Source: Calliphora vicina
Taxonomy: Eukaryota; Arthropoda; Insecta; Diptera; Calliphoridae
Assembly: GCF_958450345.1 (NCBI RefSeq)
Contig: NC_088780.1
Location: 172,316,726-172,380,725 of the forward strand
Direction: 5' to 3'
Length of the DNA stretch: 64,000 nucleotides
The notes below the pieces were generated by a model that ran no database searches, was not told the origin of the DNA, and saw only the letters and a program-made list of their open reading frames with translations. Numbering within the stretch: position 1 is the stretch's first letter; each line of letters opens with the position of its first letter. Shown here in pieces: positions 10,162 through 21,721 of this stretch. Position numbers and translations under genes: made by a program.

Positions 10162-10972
10162 AGCTAACCTAAAAAAAGGGTTAGCACCACTGAATTCAGC
10201 GTACCCGAATTAGTTTATGCCGCTGGGTGCTCCTCTTGACAGAAAAAAAGTGTCAATTTAGTGCATAGTGTAATTAATAATTTCATACAAAAACTATATT
10301 TTTCCCATTTTCCCACACATAAAAAAGAAAGTAACAGTTATTAAGAACAAGAACAAATGAATTGTTTATCTCATATCAAACCATTAAAAAACAACAAAAA
10401 CAAATAAATTTCATACCAAACCATTTAAATAGAAATCATTTTGTAACTGTTATTTTCAGTGATTTATTTTTATCACAATTTGGGTTTTTTGGTATATGGA
10501 CGAGTTATTTTCGATCTCTGTCATATTTAGTTTTAGTATACTGCAGCAATTAATTTACGTTTCTTTATGTACGTTTCTTTCGAATGCGTTTTATTTCAGT
10601 GTATTACTTGTTTTAAAAAATATGACATCTCTGTTCTTAATACAACACTGCGGGATATTTTTATGAGATTAAAATGGTATTTTTTTAGCTCGACTCATTC
10701 GTTATTCCATATTTTATATCACTAGCAAAAAAATACAAAAATTTCATTTCTTAATTAAAAAAGAAACAGAAAAACAAATCATGTAAAATAATTACTAAAC
10801 ATTTAATATATTTTAACATTAATAATCTCAGCAAAAATAATATCTGTTTTGCAGCTATAAACAAATATCCAATCAAAAAAGCAACTTTGAAGTTTTGGAA
10901 AATATTTTTTTATGAAAATATATTTTTTACAAAAAGAATCAGATATTAGATTTGGGATTTAACGATTACGAT
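10162..10972. other. Snx3 upstream interval with a dispersed repeat
   Basis: No coding exon. The stretch 10320-10545 is an inverted relative of 60785-61030. The segment just before 10973 would hold the Snx3 5' UTR; I cannot identify a promoter motif with confidence. Confidence 0.4.
10320..10545 (+). repeat. Dispersed repeat, inverted partner at 60.8-61.0 kb
   Basis: Shared blocks with the reverse complement of 60785-61030 include AGTAACAGTTATTAAGAACA, AATGAATTGTTTATCTCA, TCATACCAAACCATTTAAAT, TTTTCAGTGATTTATTTTTA and GGACGAGTTATTTTCGATCT. Element limits and class are unknown. Confidence 0.55.
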
Positions 10973-13900
10973 ATGATGGTGGAATCTGATGGTAATACTG
11001 ATGCTACTCGCAGACTTAATGTGAAAAAGCAAACGCTGGACGATGCTTATGCGGTGCCTGCGAATTTTTTGGAAATAGATGTTGTGAATCCTCAAACTAC
11101 CATGACAGCAGGAAAGAAAAGATACACCGATTATGAAGTTAAAATGCGAGTAAGTTTTCTATGAATACATATACAGAACCATATCTATGTAGGGAACATT
11201 TTGAAAGGAGTAATGGAATTAAAAATGCCAAAGCAATACAATTTATACAAAATATATATTTCCTGTCAGTGATTTTCACTAAAAAACACTTCAATTTTAT
11301 TATGGTTGGGCGTATTGACGTTTAATACAAAAAATACTGATAAGTGTATTTTGATTTTGAGAATCATACACAAAATGTTGTGATAGAAATTGTTTCCGTA
11401 AAATATTAGTCATCATCATTCTTCGACTGTAATCAGTGGCAGGCAAAGATAATTAAAAACTAAACTAATCCAGTCTTTATTTCAATTTATTATCTTTAAT
11501 GTAAACATAATTCAAATATGAACATTAGGGCGGGTCGATTTTTTTTGACAAAAAATCGTATAGCAGAAACGCATTCTATTGAAAATTCTAAGAAATTTTC
11601 CCCAAGAAACCATAATTCTAAAATCAAATCCTACCTATCAATACCCATAATTTGTTTTTATTGGGTAAAAGACGAAATGCGCAAGATAGGATTTGATTTT
11701 AGACCTATGGTTTCTTGAGGAAACTATATCTAGATAGTAGATATTTAACCCAAAAAACACTCTCATACAAAAAATAATTGACCTTTTTTAAAACTGATAA
11801 AACTATTATATGAAAGACCAAACACCCGGATTTTGAGTTATGACATTGTTGCAGCAAATGAGCGATATGTAAACAAAATTTTAGTTTTGAAAGCCTATGA
11901 ACATAGACAACAACTAGATAGGTAACTGTTGTCAAAAACCTAATGTGTCGATTATGGAAGGCAACCGAACTTCAGTTGCGTTGTCAGTTGCCTAAATGAT
12001 ATTGGAAAATCCGATTTACACAGCGCGTTTAATAGTGAAGTTAGTTGCAAAACACAATAAATGTAAACACATACATACAAAAGAAAAAACAAGCAGGAAA
12101 CTCATTTTTTAAACTTTAATATTTAGTAGGGTATTCAATTAATCGGGTTTCTGGTTTAATCGGTTAATTGATCAAATAATTAATCGAGGTTTAGATTTAT
12201 TCGGTTAATAATCGGTTAATATAAAATTGTTCGATTAACCAAATAATTCCTATTTTAATTTTAAATTGAAAATATAAATAAAAAAAAGCAAATAAGGTAT
12301 TTGAGATCATTTTTGTAAACATATCGACTATTTGCTGCAACAGTGTGTTTTTTGTTGTAAACATCAAAATTAAAATTCATGTTTTCTCGTATATTTGATA
12401 GATAAAAATTTGGGTTAAATACAGATTAGAAAGAAAGTCATCTACTATTTATATTTCTGAAATCGCATGACTTGTTGAAAATTTATTTAAGAAATAGTAA
12501 AATGTCATAAAATATTCAAAGACGTTTTTCTCGAAACGACTTTTTTTGAGTTTTTATGGTTTTAGTGAGATCTTCTGAAATAATCTTTCCTAAAAAGAAT
12601 ATAATTTAAACGATTTTTTTCTTTAGATTTAATAAAACTTTTCTTGGAAAAAAACTCTCGCTGATTGTATATGTTTCAGAAATCAAAAGCATGATAAAGA
12701 ATATTCCTTTTTGGATTGTTTTAGATTTTGATTTATTTAATAGTTCCGTTTAGTTATGAATGATAAAAGACTCATTTCAAAAAAATGTTCGTCTAAAAAT
12801 GTAAATTCAAAGTTTCAAAGACATGTAAATTATATATGTATGTCAGTTGTTATACTACTCACTAATCATGTTTATTGGATGTTCAAAAAATATCTAATTT
12901 TAATATGAAATTTGTATTTGAATTGATAGGTAAAAATTAATACAAACAAATTGTAAAAAAAGTAATTTCGGTTAATCGGTTAATCGACACAAATTAATCA
13001 GATTATTTGTTATTTGAAAATCGGCAATTTTAAATTATTCGAACAGTTAACCGTCCAAAATTAATCGGTTAACCGATTAACGGTTAATCGATTGAATACC
13101 CTAATATTTAGTTTTTTTATAAATTTTTTTTACAAATCACAAAACAAAAATCAGAAACACTAATATTGTAATGTACTTTATTGTTTAAATAATCCGGGTT
13201 GTTATATTTATTATACCCTTCACCTTCGTGAGAAGGGTATACAGTGGTCGACATAAGTCTACGTACGACCACAATTTTTGCCACTTTATTAGAGAAAACC
13301 CGGTAAATAAAAAAATAATGCAGTTTTGTTTGAAATCTATTTTTATTGCTAGCACTAAACAAAATGTTGTTGCAATGTTGTAAACTTGCAAAATTATTCA
13401 TAAAAAACAATAAAAAAAAACATTGACAAAAGTCTACATACGACCACAGCATGTCCTAGTTTTTTTTTAATACTTACAGATAAGCATGCAATTTATTAAG
13501 TCGCCGCCGCGCGTCTCTTACACATGCAGATTTTCCTCGCACGAAAGTTTATTTTATTGGCAAGAGAGGCAAGAGGAATATAAAGGGGTTCCCACTCTGA
13601 TTTACATGCAATTCGTTTTGTGTTTTCGTTCGTAATACCTACATACATACACACAAACATTGACATTAATGTGCAAACTGTCTGCAATAAAAATCTTTGT
13701 GTGTAAACGCGAATGCAAGTTTAAAGAAGAATAATAAAATAGTAGTAAAATCTTAAAGTGTAAATGGAGACTAACCCCCATTTTCTCAAACTCTGGTTAT
13801 TTTTTATCGTGACGATAAACTGACAGTTCACATACAAACAAATGTTAATTGGAGGTTTATCGTTATCGCTGAGATGTAATCTTCATTTTAAAAGAAGCCA

Positions 13901-16900
13901 ACAAAAACTCAAAAGTAAATACCACAAAATTGGCCAATGAACTCGCAACAAGATCAGAAGTTACTGTTCATCCACGAACAATTCAAAGAACCTTAAATAA
14001 TAATGGTAATTAAAGCAATAAGCATGGTGTTGACAGTGTGATGGTTTGGGGTACTGTCGCTGCTTCTGGAGTGGGAAAGTTAGTGTTTATTGAGGATAAT
14101 ATGGATCGTTATCAGTACAAATCCATTTTGGAACAAAATTTGAGAGCATCCGTTGATATTTTAACTCTTGGTTAAAGTTGGATTTTTCAGTAACATAACG
14201 ATCCAAAACATTGGTCTCAAATTGTCAAAGGTTGGCTACTCGACCATGCCCCATGACAATTGTACACACCACCTCAAAGCCCGGACTTAAATGTTATTGA
14301 GCACGTGTGGGAAATTCTACAAGGGAAGATCCGAAAACATCTAATTACTTGGGCACCAATGTTAAAGGAAAATTTAGTTGCTTCGATGCCCAGACGCTTG
14401 TATATGCCCGTGGTGGCCCAACGAAACATTGAATTTAAAGAAAATTTGTATTCACAGAAAAATTTTTATTTAGTGTATGTAGACTTTTGTCAACATATTT
14501 TTTTAATTTTTTGTGAATAAAAGTTAAATTAATTATAAATTTAGCGATATTTTTTTGTTATATTACTAAAAATGCATTTGAAATAAAACTACATCATTAC
14601 TTTTACTTATTATGGTTTAGAAGTCCGAGTTACGAAAATAATGGTCGTATGCAGACTTTTGTCGGTCACTGTATATAAGTTTGTCATTCCGTTTGTAATT
14701 TCGACAATATAATTTTCCGACCCTATAAAGTATATACATATATTCTGGATCATTATAGATAGTGGAGTCGATTAAGCCATGTCCGTCTGTTGAAATCAAC
14801 TTTCTGAAGCCCCCAAATCACTTACATATACGATTCATACATCAATATCTCTTCCGGCTCTGTTGCTATTTAAAATCGAGAAAATCGGTCCACAAATGGC
14901 TGAGATATAAGGAAAAATACAGGACAACATCGATTTTTTACCTATTTCTGACCTATGTATATCTGGATTACTAAGTCATTAATATAGACAATATGGATAT
15001 CTAATGATAGATATTTCAAAGACCTATAGGGTATAATGCGTTTTCAGTTCATAATAAGTCATTTTCATAATAAATATTTATTTTTTTTTATCAAAAAAAA
15101 ATGTTATTATATATTAAAGCTGAAAGCTGATCGGTAAACCCCTTTTTTTTGTTTTTATTGATAAAATGTTTACTGAGTGTAATATAAAGCAGCTCTGTTA
15201 ACTTAACAGTCTTTGAGTAGGAGCTATGTTAGTTTATACATTAACATAGAAATGTTAAAAAACGGAGCTAACTTTCGTAGCTAACTTCACCCACATAAAT
15301 TTATAACCGATTATGGCCAATAGGCTAGGTGGTTGAAAATAAATAATAAAAAAAAAAAATGTGTTTTTTTTTTCAGTTTTAATTTCAACACCCAAAAATT
15401 AAAAAAAAATATTTTTCGTTTGTTTTCAAAACAAAAATATTGTTAAGCATTTAATTTGAATGAAGACAAACACTAACAAATAGGTATTAAGTTTTTTTAT
15501 TATTCATCTTAGTATGATTTTAATTTATTTATCTAAGTATAAATATGCGAAAAAAATAAATTATTATCAAAACGAAGCTGTAAGAAAGAGGATAAATAGG
15601 AAAAAAACATCAATAATATTGTGTCAAACAATTGTTTTCAAATTGTTACACGGACAATTTTAATTCGATTTTTTTCATATTTGTACAATACTGATGACGC
15701 CAATTGACATACATTAACTTTGAACTACAGCAATCAAAATAACAAAGTTTTGTAACAAAAAAATAAAATATAAAGATGCCAGGAAGCGAACCTTTTTGAA
15801 AATTATTCAATAAGTTTATTATCAATATTATAAGGAAAATCTCCTAAAAAAACTTTAGAAAATGTTTTATTTGCAACTAAGAGCTGTGTATAACATTATA
15901 AACCGTGCTGGGAAGGAAGAATAACTAGAATTAAATAAATCAACTTGCAGAAAAAAAGCTCATACAAAACGAACTGAAAGAAAATAATAACTATTGAAAC
16001 AAATCCACAAACAGGCATGCAAAGGATCTTAAAAATTAATGTGGACTATCTGTTTCGCATGAAACAGTTCAAAAATTTCTAAATAAAAACAAATGTTCAT
16101 CGCGAATAACTATAAAGATACCGTTACTTTCGGGCAAAATGTAGATTAAAAACTACACTTAAGGCCGAACTATAATATGCATAAGCTAGCTTAAGGTAAT
16201 GTCATAACCGAACGAAAAGTCTGTCAAATACTTAAGGAAATCCGAAGAAACTTTTAGATGACCATAATGTACTTACGTGCATTCAAAACAATTTAGCTCC
16301 ATTTGCACATTTATGTGCAACATGCAATTAAAAAAATACGTATTTCTTATTATTTTATCAAAATAAATTCATTTTCTTCATCCTTTTCATTTATTTCTCT
16401 ATTTTCTTTGTATAAAATAAACAAACAGCTGATTCCGTACGGAATGTGCGACCAGCTTCGCACTTTGCTTAAGCAAATAAAATTAGACGAAACTTGACGA
16501 AACTCTCTTAAGTATATTATAGTTTGTCACATACATTTTATATGTATTCGCACAGTTGCTTAAGCTGACTTAAGCTAGTGTATGCATATTATAGTTGGGC
16601 CTTTAGCTATTGATCACATTTTTCTTACTACGTTTATACGTAGCCTATTCACAAATAAAAATAATTTGCAATTAACTAACTCTCTGTTTATATGTCACAT
16701 TGGTTACGGAAAATTCTTGTTTTTGTGAGATGCCGGATGGTAAAATTTTATTATTTGGTATCTCTTTTATTGAATAAAATATGATAAATTTTTTATTTTT
16801 TTAAATTTAAAAATTAAAGAATCAAAAATTCTTGTTCGTCTTGCAATCCAGTCAGTTAATGCAAAAACGCAATGTAATATTTAAAAAACTAAAAACGTTA

Positions 16901-19900
16901 AAACATATGGCAATGCTTAAAATCTTATTTGCAAATAGTGTCGTTAATCAGGAATTGTTTTCGTGAGTTAATTTAATTTTTTCTAATTGCATTGTTTTTA
17001 TTTCGGTCTCTATTTAATCGGAATATCGAAGTTAAAATTTCAAGTATTTGTATGTGTTTAATTTTCTCACAAGTATGCTGAATTCACATATCACAAGTAC
17101 GTGTGAAGAGAGTATTTATTTAATCTCAGTTGCGCCTCTAGTTCAGAGGTTCGCAAAAATAAATCCTCTCACCAACACATTCAATTCTTTATAAAAAAAT
17201 TCAGTCGATTTTTATTTATAGTTAAAAGGAGAGTAAAAAACAAAAACAAAATATTTCATAATTAATAATAAATATTATAAAGTAAATTAAATTTCTTAAA
17301 TTTCGAAAAATTTGGTGCTCATAATAATAGATACATTTTTAAAAATTCTTATTAAACAAAAGCTAATAAATTTTATCTTAAAATAATTAGTTTATTATTA
17401 AAGTAAAGCTAGTATCCAGTATATCCACCTTTGTTTTGTAAAACTTTCTCCACTCTTCTGGGCATACTGGATATCAAGTTCTGACACTTCTCCAATGGAA
17501 TCTCGTACCATATTTTTTGTGTTTTCTCCCATAAATCGTCTTTATTTTTGAAAACTTCCTTCGAAAGCCTTATCTTTAATTCACTCCACAAGTTTTCTAT
17601 TGGGTTTAAATCAGGGGATTGGCTGGGCCAGCATAAAACAGGTACGTTATTCTCCAAGAACCAGTTTTTAACTAATCTTGAACTATGTTTTGGGTCGTTG
17701 TCCTGCTGGAATGTCCATATTAATGGCATATTTTCCGATGCATATGGAAGCATTACGTTTTCCAATATGTCTCTATACCCACTAGCATTCATGGTATCTT
17801 CTATTCGGAATATCGGACCAACACCATTCCATGAAAAGCAACCCCAAACCATTATGTTTCCCCCGCCATGTTTTACCGTCTTTTTTGTAAATTTAACGTG
17901 GAATTCTTTTCCTTTTGGTCGGCGTACATTTCTTTGGCAGTCGTTTCCAAACAAATTTATTTTTGTTTCGTCGCTCCATAAAATATTTCTCCATTTTTTC
18001 GCCTTCACACCCGGACCATTGTAAGTGCTCTTTAGCAAATTCTAATCTTGTCTTGATATTTTTTTGGCGCATTAGTGGCACTTTTCTGGCAATTCTTCCC
18101 GGCAATTTAGCTTGTAAAAGACGACGACGAACTGTTTGTGGACTGATTTCGTTACATAGCTCCGCAGAAATAGCTTTCGATGATATGAAAGGGTCTTTTT
18201 TAACCATAAGGACGATCCGCCTATCTGTTTCTGGACTGGTTTTCTTTGGTCTACCGCGAGTTTCTCTTTTTTGTTTTTTAGATAAAGCATTTTGGACAAA
18301 ATGTAAAGATCTTCCTATGCTCTTTGCTAATTCCCGTAATGATTTTCCTTGATTTCTCATCGTTTGAACAATTTTTTTCTCATCTTCGGTACAATGATGA
18401 TTTCGTCCCATTTTCTTCAAAAGAGTCCTATTTTTTATAAAATTGTTGCTAAAATTTAAATTATACTTACTGTTTCACGTAAATAGGAACAAAAAATTGC
18501 ACAAAAAAAAAATTGTATATAAACAAATTACAAATTACTGATGTGTATCTATTTTTATGAGCAAATAATTTTTTGTAATTCAAATAAATTCGTTTTTAAA
18601 AATCAACATGAAAGCAAATAGTTGCCAGATTTTTGACTGACATGACATTGCCAGATAGAAATTTTAATAATATGATGTATTCTTAACGCTTGCGAGGAAA
18701 TTTTCAATGTTACCGCCATTTAAATTTTTTCCAATTAGGTGTATCTATTATTTTGAGCAGATGTGTATATTGAATATATTCAGTTTTGAAAACAATTTAT
18801 TGACAAACTGTACATGTTTCGGTTACTTTAATGGTTTAAATGTGTGGAAAAAATAAAAGAATATTAAGTGTTTGTGAAAGAGTGTGTTAGAATTGCAATT
18901 TTCAAGAAAAAGTTTTGAAGTTAAATCTCTCTCTCAAGTGTGTTGTATTCACATCAGAGAGGCCGATTTCATAGCACAATTTTGCAAGCTAACCACACAC
19001 AGATTCTTATTCCTTTTGATTTAGTAGTCACTGAGACAGCGACGAATGAACAGCTAGGTGGATGTATTACTATTTTTTATTTTAAATTTTTGTTCATGAT
19101 CACTGAAAGAAATATTTGGATTTTTTTAATATATTTTGAACTTTTAAAAATCATTGAAGTTTTGTCTATTTTTCACCTCCATTTACTTCCGTGAACAATT
19201 TTTTTTTCAGATTTGAAATGATTTTAATTGAAACAACTTAATAAAATAAGCAAAAAATATTTTTCATATTTTAAATATTTACAAATTTGTCGAAAATGAT
19301 TAATATCGAAATCTCCATTAATTAGCTATGATAATATGTCGCCGACAATTTGATTAAGATTGTTGACTTTATTATTATTAACAAATAAAGCCTTAAAAAT
19401 CTTTTATTTAGTTCACTAAACTTTTCTTTCAGTGGATCTCTCTTTCGCTCACCAACACAACTACAGTTTTAGCTTCGGACATCTCTGATTCACATACTTG
19501 TATGTGAGAAGAGAGAGAAGTTGTTGTTGTAGAAAAATTGAGAGTGACAGTGTTTGCTACATTGTTATTTTCCAATTCAGTGTTTGGCCTTCTCCAAACT
19601 CTTACTCTGTCGTCCGATTGAAAAATACTTACAAACAATCTTACAAAAATAAATCTGAAGATTTCTGGAACGTAATACTATTCTTAGATAATATTTTTTA
19701 ATCGGACAGCAGAGTAACAGTTTGGAGAAGGCCAAACACTGAATTGGGAAAGTACAATGTAGTAAACACTGACAAACATGGTGGAGAAGGGGTCATGTTG
19801 TGGGGTTGTATGGCTGCATCTGGTGTAGGAAACTTAGTTTTCATCGACGGTTCAATGGACAAAACAGTGTACCTTATTATTTTAAAAGAAAACCTACTAC

Positions 19901-21224
19901 AATGCGCTCTAAAGTTAAAGCTTGGGAACGGTTCTATTTTCAACAGTCCAATGAGCCCAAACACACAGCCCATGACGTCCGAATATGAATGGTGCATCAT
20001 GTTCCCCACATTCTCCCGACTCCTCCGCAATCACCTGACATGAATCCCATAGAACATCTGTGGGATAAATTTGCCGAACGTGTAGGAAAGCACCATATTA
20101 TTAGTAAGATTATTAGACAACTTAAAGAAGTCCTGTTACAAAAATGACAAAATATTGGAGCTGACGTCACCAAAAATTGGTCGATTCAATGCCAAGACGA
20201 TTAAAAGAAGTCATTAAAAGGATAGGCTACTCCACAAAATATTAAACTATTAAAAAAACTATTTTCCTATTAAAAATTAGAAACTGTGTGAATATTTTTG
20301 TCCCCTTAAAATCGAATCATTAGCTAAATTTTTTTTCTGAAATGTTCCAACTTATGTTTAGTTTTTCCATATATTTCAATAAGTTATACGTAAATAAATA
20401 ATTTTTTGAAACCCGTACGAAAGTTGTTGCCTTCGTTTAAAAAATATGGAAGATTAAAGATAAATCTGTATGCTGTGTGAATATTTAAGTCCGGCACTGT
20501 ATATACAAAAGTCATGTCACTAAATTTTATAACTCCCATATAATGCCGACTTTTTTCAATGAGTATCGATTTCTTAAAAGTGATTGTATTCAAATAAAAT
20601 TCAACACAAATAGGTTTCATATTTCTGTCATGCCACCTAATTTTATGGCGATTGGTCCATAATTAAATTGGTGTAGAGTATCATATGGTCGGGCTTGATC
20701 GACTATACTTTCTTACTCGTTTATTTTATCAAAATCTGAATAAAGTAGAAAACTAGTGTATTCTGAAAATGCCATAAATTTATCATTACATCTTGAATGT
20801 TTTTAACTTCAGTAATTTATTTTTCATTAATATTTCAGACAAATCTTCCTGTATTCAAAGTTAAGGATTCTAGTGTTCGCCGTCGCTATAGCGATTTCGA
20901 ATGGCTAAGAAATGAGTTGGAACGTGATAGCAAAGTAAGATCGATATTTCAAATACTAATAAAATGTTTACATACTTTTAGTGTTATTTTTAGATCGTGG
21001 TACCTCCATTGCCTGGAAAAGCCTGGAAAAGACAAATGCCGTTCCGCAACGACGAAGGAATTTTTGACGAAAATTTTATCGAAGAACGACGCAAAGGTTT
21101 AGAGGCGTTTATAAACAAAATAGCCGGTCACCCTTTGGCTCAGAATGAAAGATGTCTTCATATGTTTTTACAGGAGAGTGTTATCGATAAAAATTATGTT
21201 CCCGGAAAAATACGCAATACTTAA
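10973..21224 (+). CDS. Snx3: Sorting nexin 3 (Snx3), complete, three coding exons
   Basis: Coding exons are 10973-11149, 20839-20934 and 20994-21224 (stop TAA 21222-21224), giving 167 residues; human SNX3 has 162. Introns are GT-AG: 11150-20838 (9.7 kb) and 20935-20993 (59 bp), both phase 0. The protein is a PX domain with short tails. Exon 1 carries DDAYAVPANFLEIDVVNPQT; exon 2 has RRRYSDFEWLRNELERDSK with the arginine and tyrosine used for PI3P binding; exon 3 has PPLPGKAWKRQMPFR and ends DKNYVPGKIRNT. SNX3 binds PI3P on early endosomes and helps retromer recycle cargo such as Wntless. I chose ATG 10973; a second ATG follows at once and the frame is open upstream to 10952 without another ATG. 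Intron 1 is packed with Tc1, hAT, MITE and Helitron-like sequences, none interrupting coding sequence. Confidence 0.93.
11150..11597. other. Start of Snx3 intron 1; nothing recognised
   Basis: AT-rich intronic DNA after the GTAAGT donor. No element ends or exon were recognised. Confidence 0.4.
11598..11724. repeat. Short foldback repeat
   Basis: The arm CCAAGAAACCATAATTCTAA with AATCAAATCCTA at 11602-11634 is inverted at 11688-11720 (TAGGATTTGATTTTAGACCT, ATGGTTTCTTG). The loop is about 50 bp. It could be a small MITE; no target duplication was established. Confidence 0.5.
11896..11945 (+). repeat. Fragment related to the CCATAGA-type MITE
   Basis: ACATAGACAACAACTAGATA plus GGTAACTG and CAAAAACCTAAT match the left end of the element at 51023. 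Only this end is present. Confidence 0.5.
12127..13103. mobile_element. hAT-like non-autonomous element, TAGGGTATTC termini
   Basis: Ends are TAGGGTATTCAAT and ...ATTGAATACCCTA. An exact 8-bp duplication ATATTTAG flanks it at 12119-12126 and 13104-13111. Subterminal regions are filled with TCGGTTAAT-like motifs in both directions. The 977-bp interior has no transposase-like frame. TAGGG ends and 8-bp duplications are typical of hAT elements. Confidence 0.75.
13213..14960 (+). mobile_element. Helitron/Helentron-like fragment split by a Tc1-like element
   Basis: The left piece ATACCCTTCACCTTCGTGAG-AAGGGTATA contains a stem-loop. After the Tc1 element it resumes TATAAGTTTGTCATTCCGTT, CCGACCCTATAAAGTATATA and GGAGTCGATTAAGCCATGTC. 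The same series occurs at 25869 onward. No matching 3' end was seen before 15.0 kb. Helitron class is inferred from the copy at 25.9 kb. Confidence 0.5.
13242..14671 (+). mobile_element. Tc1-like transposon (family 2), copy 1, inactive
   Basis: Termini CAGTGGTCGACATAAGTCTA and (inverted) CAGTGACCGACAAAAGTCTG are flanked by TA. Each end has a second, inner copy of the motif (13421-13450 and 14474-14498: GACAAAAGTCTACATACGAC), giving an IR/DR layout. The transposase remnant on the plus strand includes VMVWGTVAASGVGKLVFIED at 14039-14098, HNDPKHWSQ near 14195 and [19 protein letters not shown] near 14271. Stops interrupt it and the second catalytic Asp is lost (QHNDPK for QQDNDPK). About 380 bp at 13500-13875 is unrelated to copy 2 and replaces the N-terminal coding part. 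Confidence 0.8.
15030..15776. other. No gene seen in this part of Snx3 intron 1
   Basis: AT-rich DNA without recognised element ends. Confidence 0.4.
15777..16145 (+). pseudogene. Tc1-like transposase N-terminal remnant
   Basis: Broken frames read NIINRAGKEE, KKAHTKRTERK, LSVSHETVQKFLNKNKCSSR and IKIPLLSGKM. These fit the paired-type helix-turn-helix part of Tc1 transposases (VSxxTVxxxL ... KPLLS). Stops and frameshifts are frequent and no catalytic domain follows: a Harbinger-like MITE begins at 16162. Confidence 0.5.
16162..16602. mobile_element. PIF/Harbinger-like MITE, 441 bp
   Basis: Ends AGGCCGAACTATAATATGCA and (inverted) AGGCCCAACTATAATATGCA, continuing with imperfect TAGCTTAAG blocks. 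TTA is duplicated at 16159-16161 and 16603-16605. A single related end lies near 48975-49025. No coding sequence. Confidence 0.7.
16603..17190. other. No gene seen in this part of Snx3 intron 1
   Basis: AT-rich. A CTCTCAC/GAGAGAG-rich patch at 17100-17180 has loose relatives near 18930 and 19440. Confidence 0.35.
17191..18765 (-). mobile_element. Tc1-like transposon (family 1), copy 1, left end truncated
   Basis: The right end (inverted) reads CACATCTGCTCAAAATAATA, followed by TA at 18766. The left end is missing: similarity to copy 2 (35309-36961) starts only at about 17191. The shared 1.57 kb differs at roughly ten visible positions, so the copies are about 99% identical and recent. Confidence 0.85.
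17409..18420 (-). pseudogene. Tc1-family DD34E transposase, one frameshift
   Basis: Two overlapping frames make one transposase. The first (18420-17893) starts [20 protein letters not shown] and carries the helix-turn-helix and [14 protein letters not shown]. The second (18038-17409) carries [55 protein letters not shown] and ends NKGGYTGY. Asp, Asp and Glu are all present and 34 residues separate the second Asp from the Glu (DD34E). The break is a run of six A residues near 17994-17999; copy 2 has seven. Otherwise the coding sequence is nearly full length (about 340 residues). Its left terminal repeat is gone, so it could not move itself even if read through. Confidence 0.85.
18766..19429. 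other. No gene seen in this part of Snx3 intron 1
   Basis: AT-rich. An 84-residue open frame at 18940-19194 has no recognised similarity. Confidence 0.35.
19430..20497 (+). mobile_element. Tc1-like transposon remnant (family 3) with an inverted internal duplication
   Basis: The plus strand from about 19660 reads VWRRPNTELGKYNVVNTDKH, GVMLWGCMAASGVGNLVFID, then [20 protein letters not shown] in another frame and MPRRL-like C-terminal remains. The minus strand at 19560-19640 encodes the same region again (VRVWRRPNTELENNNVANTV), head to head with the plus copy. The right end is CCGGCACTG followed by TATA near 20497. Frameshifts and stops make it inactive. Confidence 0.7.
20498..20720 (+). mobile_element. 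Possible Helitron-like fragment
   Basis: TATATACAAAAGTCATGTCA and the closing TTGATCGACTATACTTTCTTACTCGTTT resemble tails of fly Helitron-like elements. No matching second end was found. Confidence 0.3.
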
Positions 21225-21517
21225 GAACCTCTGCAGTAATCTTGAAGTATATGTACACATAGAAACATGTTAAAGAATTTACAACTATTGTAACGTTTTA
21301 AAAATTAGTAACTGCAATCTGCAATGTATTTATTGTGGAGGAACAATGATTGAATAAGAATATTTTTCTCTTAATTTAGGATATTCTACATTTTATATAT
21401 TTTCGAATTCCAATGTTAAATAATCTAATTGTATTTGTCTTAATATTAAATATACACATTAATAATATGGTACTAATACGTACTATGTTTCTTTGAAATA
21501 TTTTAATCAAAATTAAT
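21225..21517 (+). other. Snx3 3' region
   Basis: This non-coding AT-rich DNA follows the Snx3 stop codon and probably holds the 3' UTR. I see no canonical AATAAA; ATTAAA at 21464-21469 could serve as polyadenylation signal. Confidence 0.4.
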
Positions 21518-21628
21518 GTCCCATTTAACGATGCAGAAATCGAAAGGCAGACATTTTTCTCATTCTCTTCAACCCCTCGCTAACAACCTTCGTCTGTATA
21601 CCTTTCAATTTCTGAGTTGTAAAAGGGT
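21518..21628. mobile_element. Harbinger-like palindromic MITE, eroded copy
   Basis: GTCCCATTTAACGATGCAGA and GAAAGGCAGACATTTTTCTC at left are answered by CTTTCAATTTCTGAGTTGTA and AAAGGG at right. It is the same family as 48311-48460. Confidence 0.6.
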
Positions 21629-21721
21629 AAAAAATTCGGAATTATCCTTATATGTGACGGAGGAGTTAGTGAAACCACCACTCAAACACTACCACATGCA
21701 TTGATGGAGATTTAGCTAAAG

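Noticed and set aside
13496..13687. GC-richer patch with a 63-residue open frame in the Tc1 copy at 13242
   Set aside because: No family similarity; it is the segment that replaced transposase sequence and is probably another decayed insertion.
17548..18352. Plus-strand open frames of 145 and 158 codons
   Set aside because: They are antisense to the Tc1 transposase, which has clear catalytic motifs; the same shadows occur at 35743-36548.
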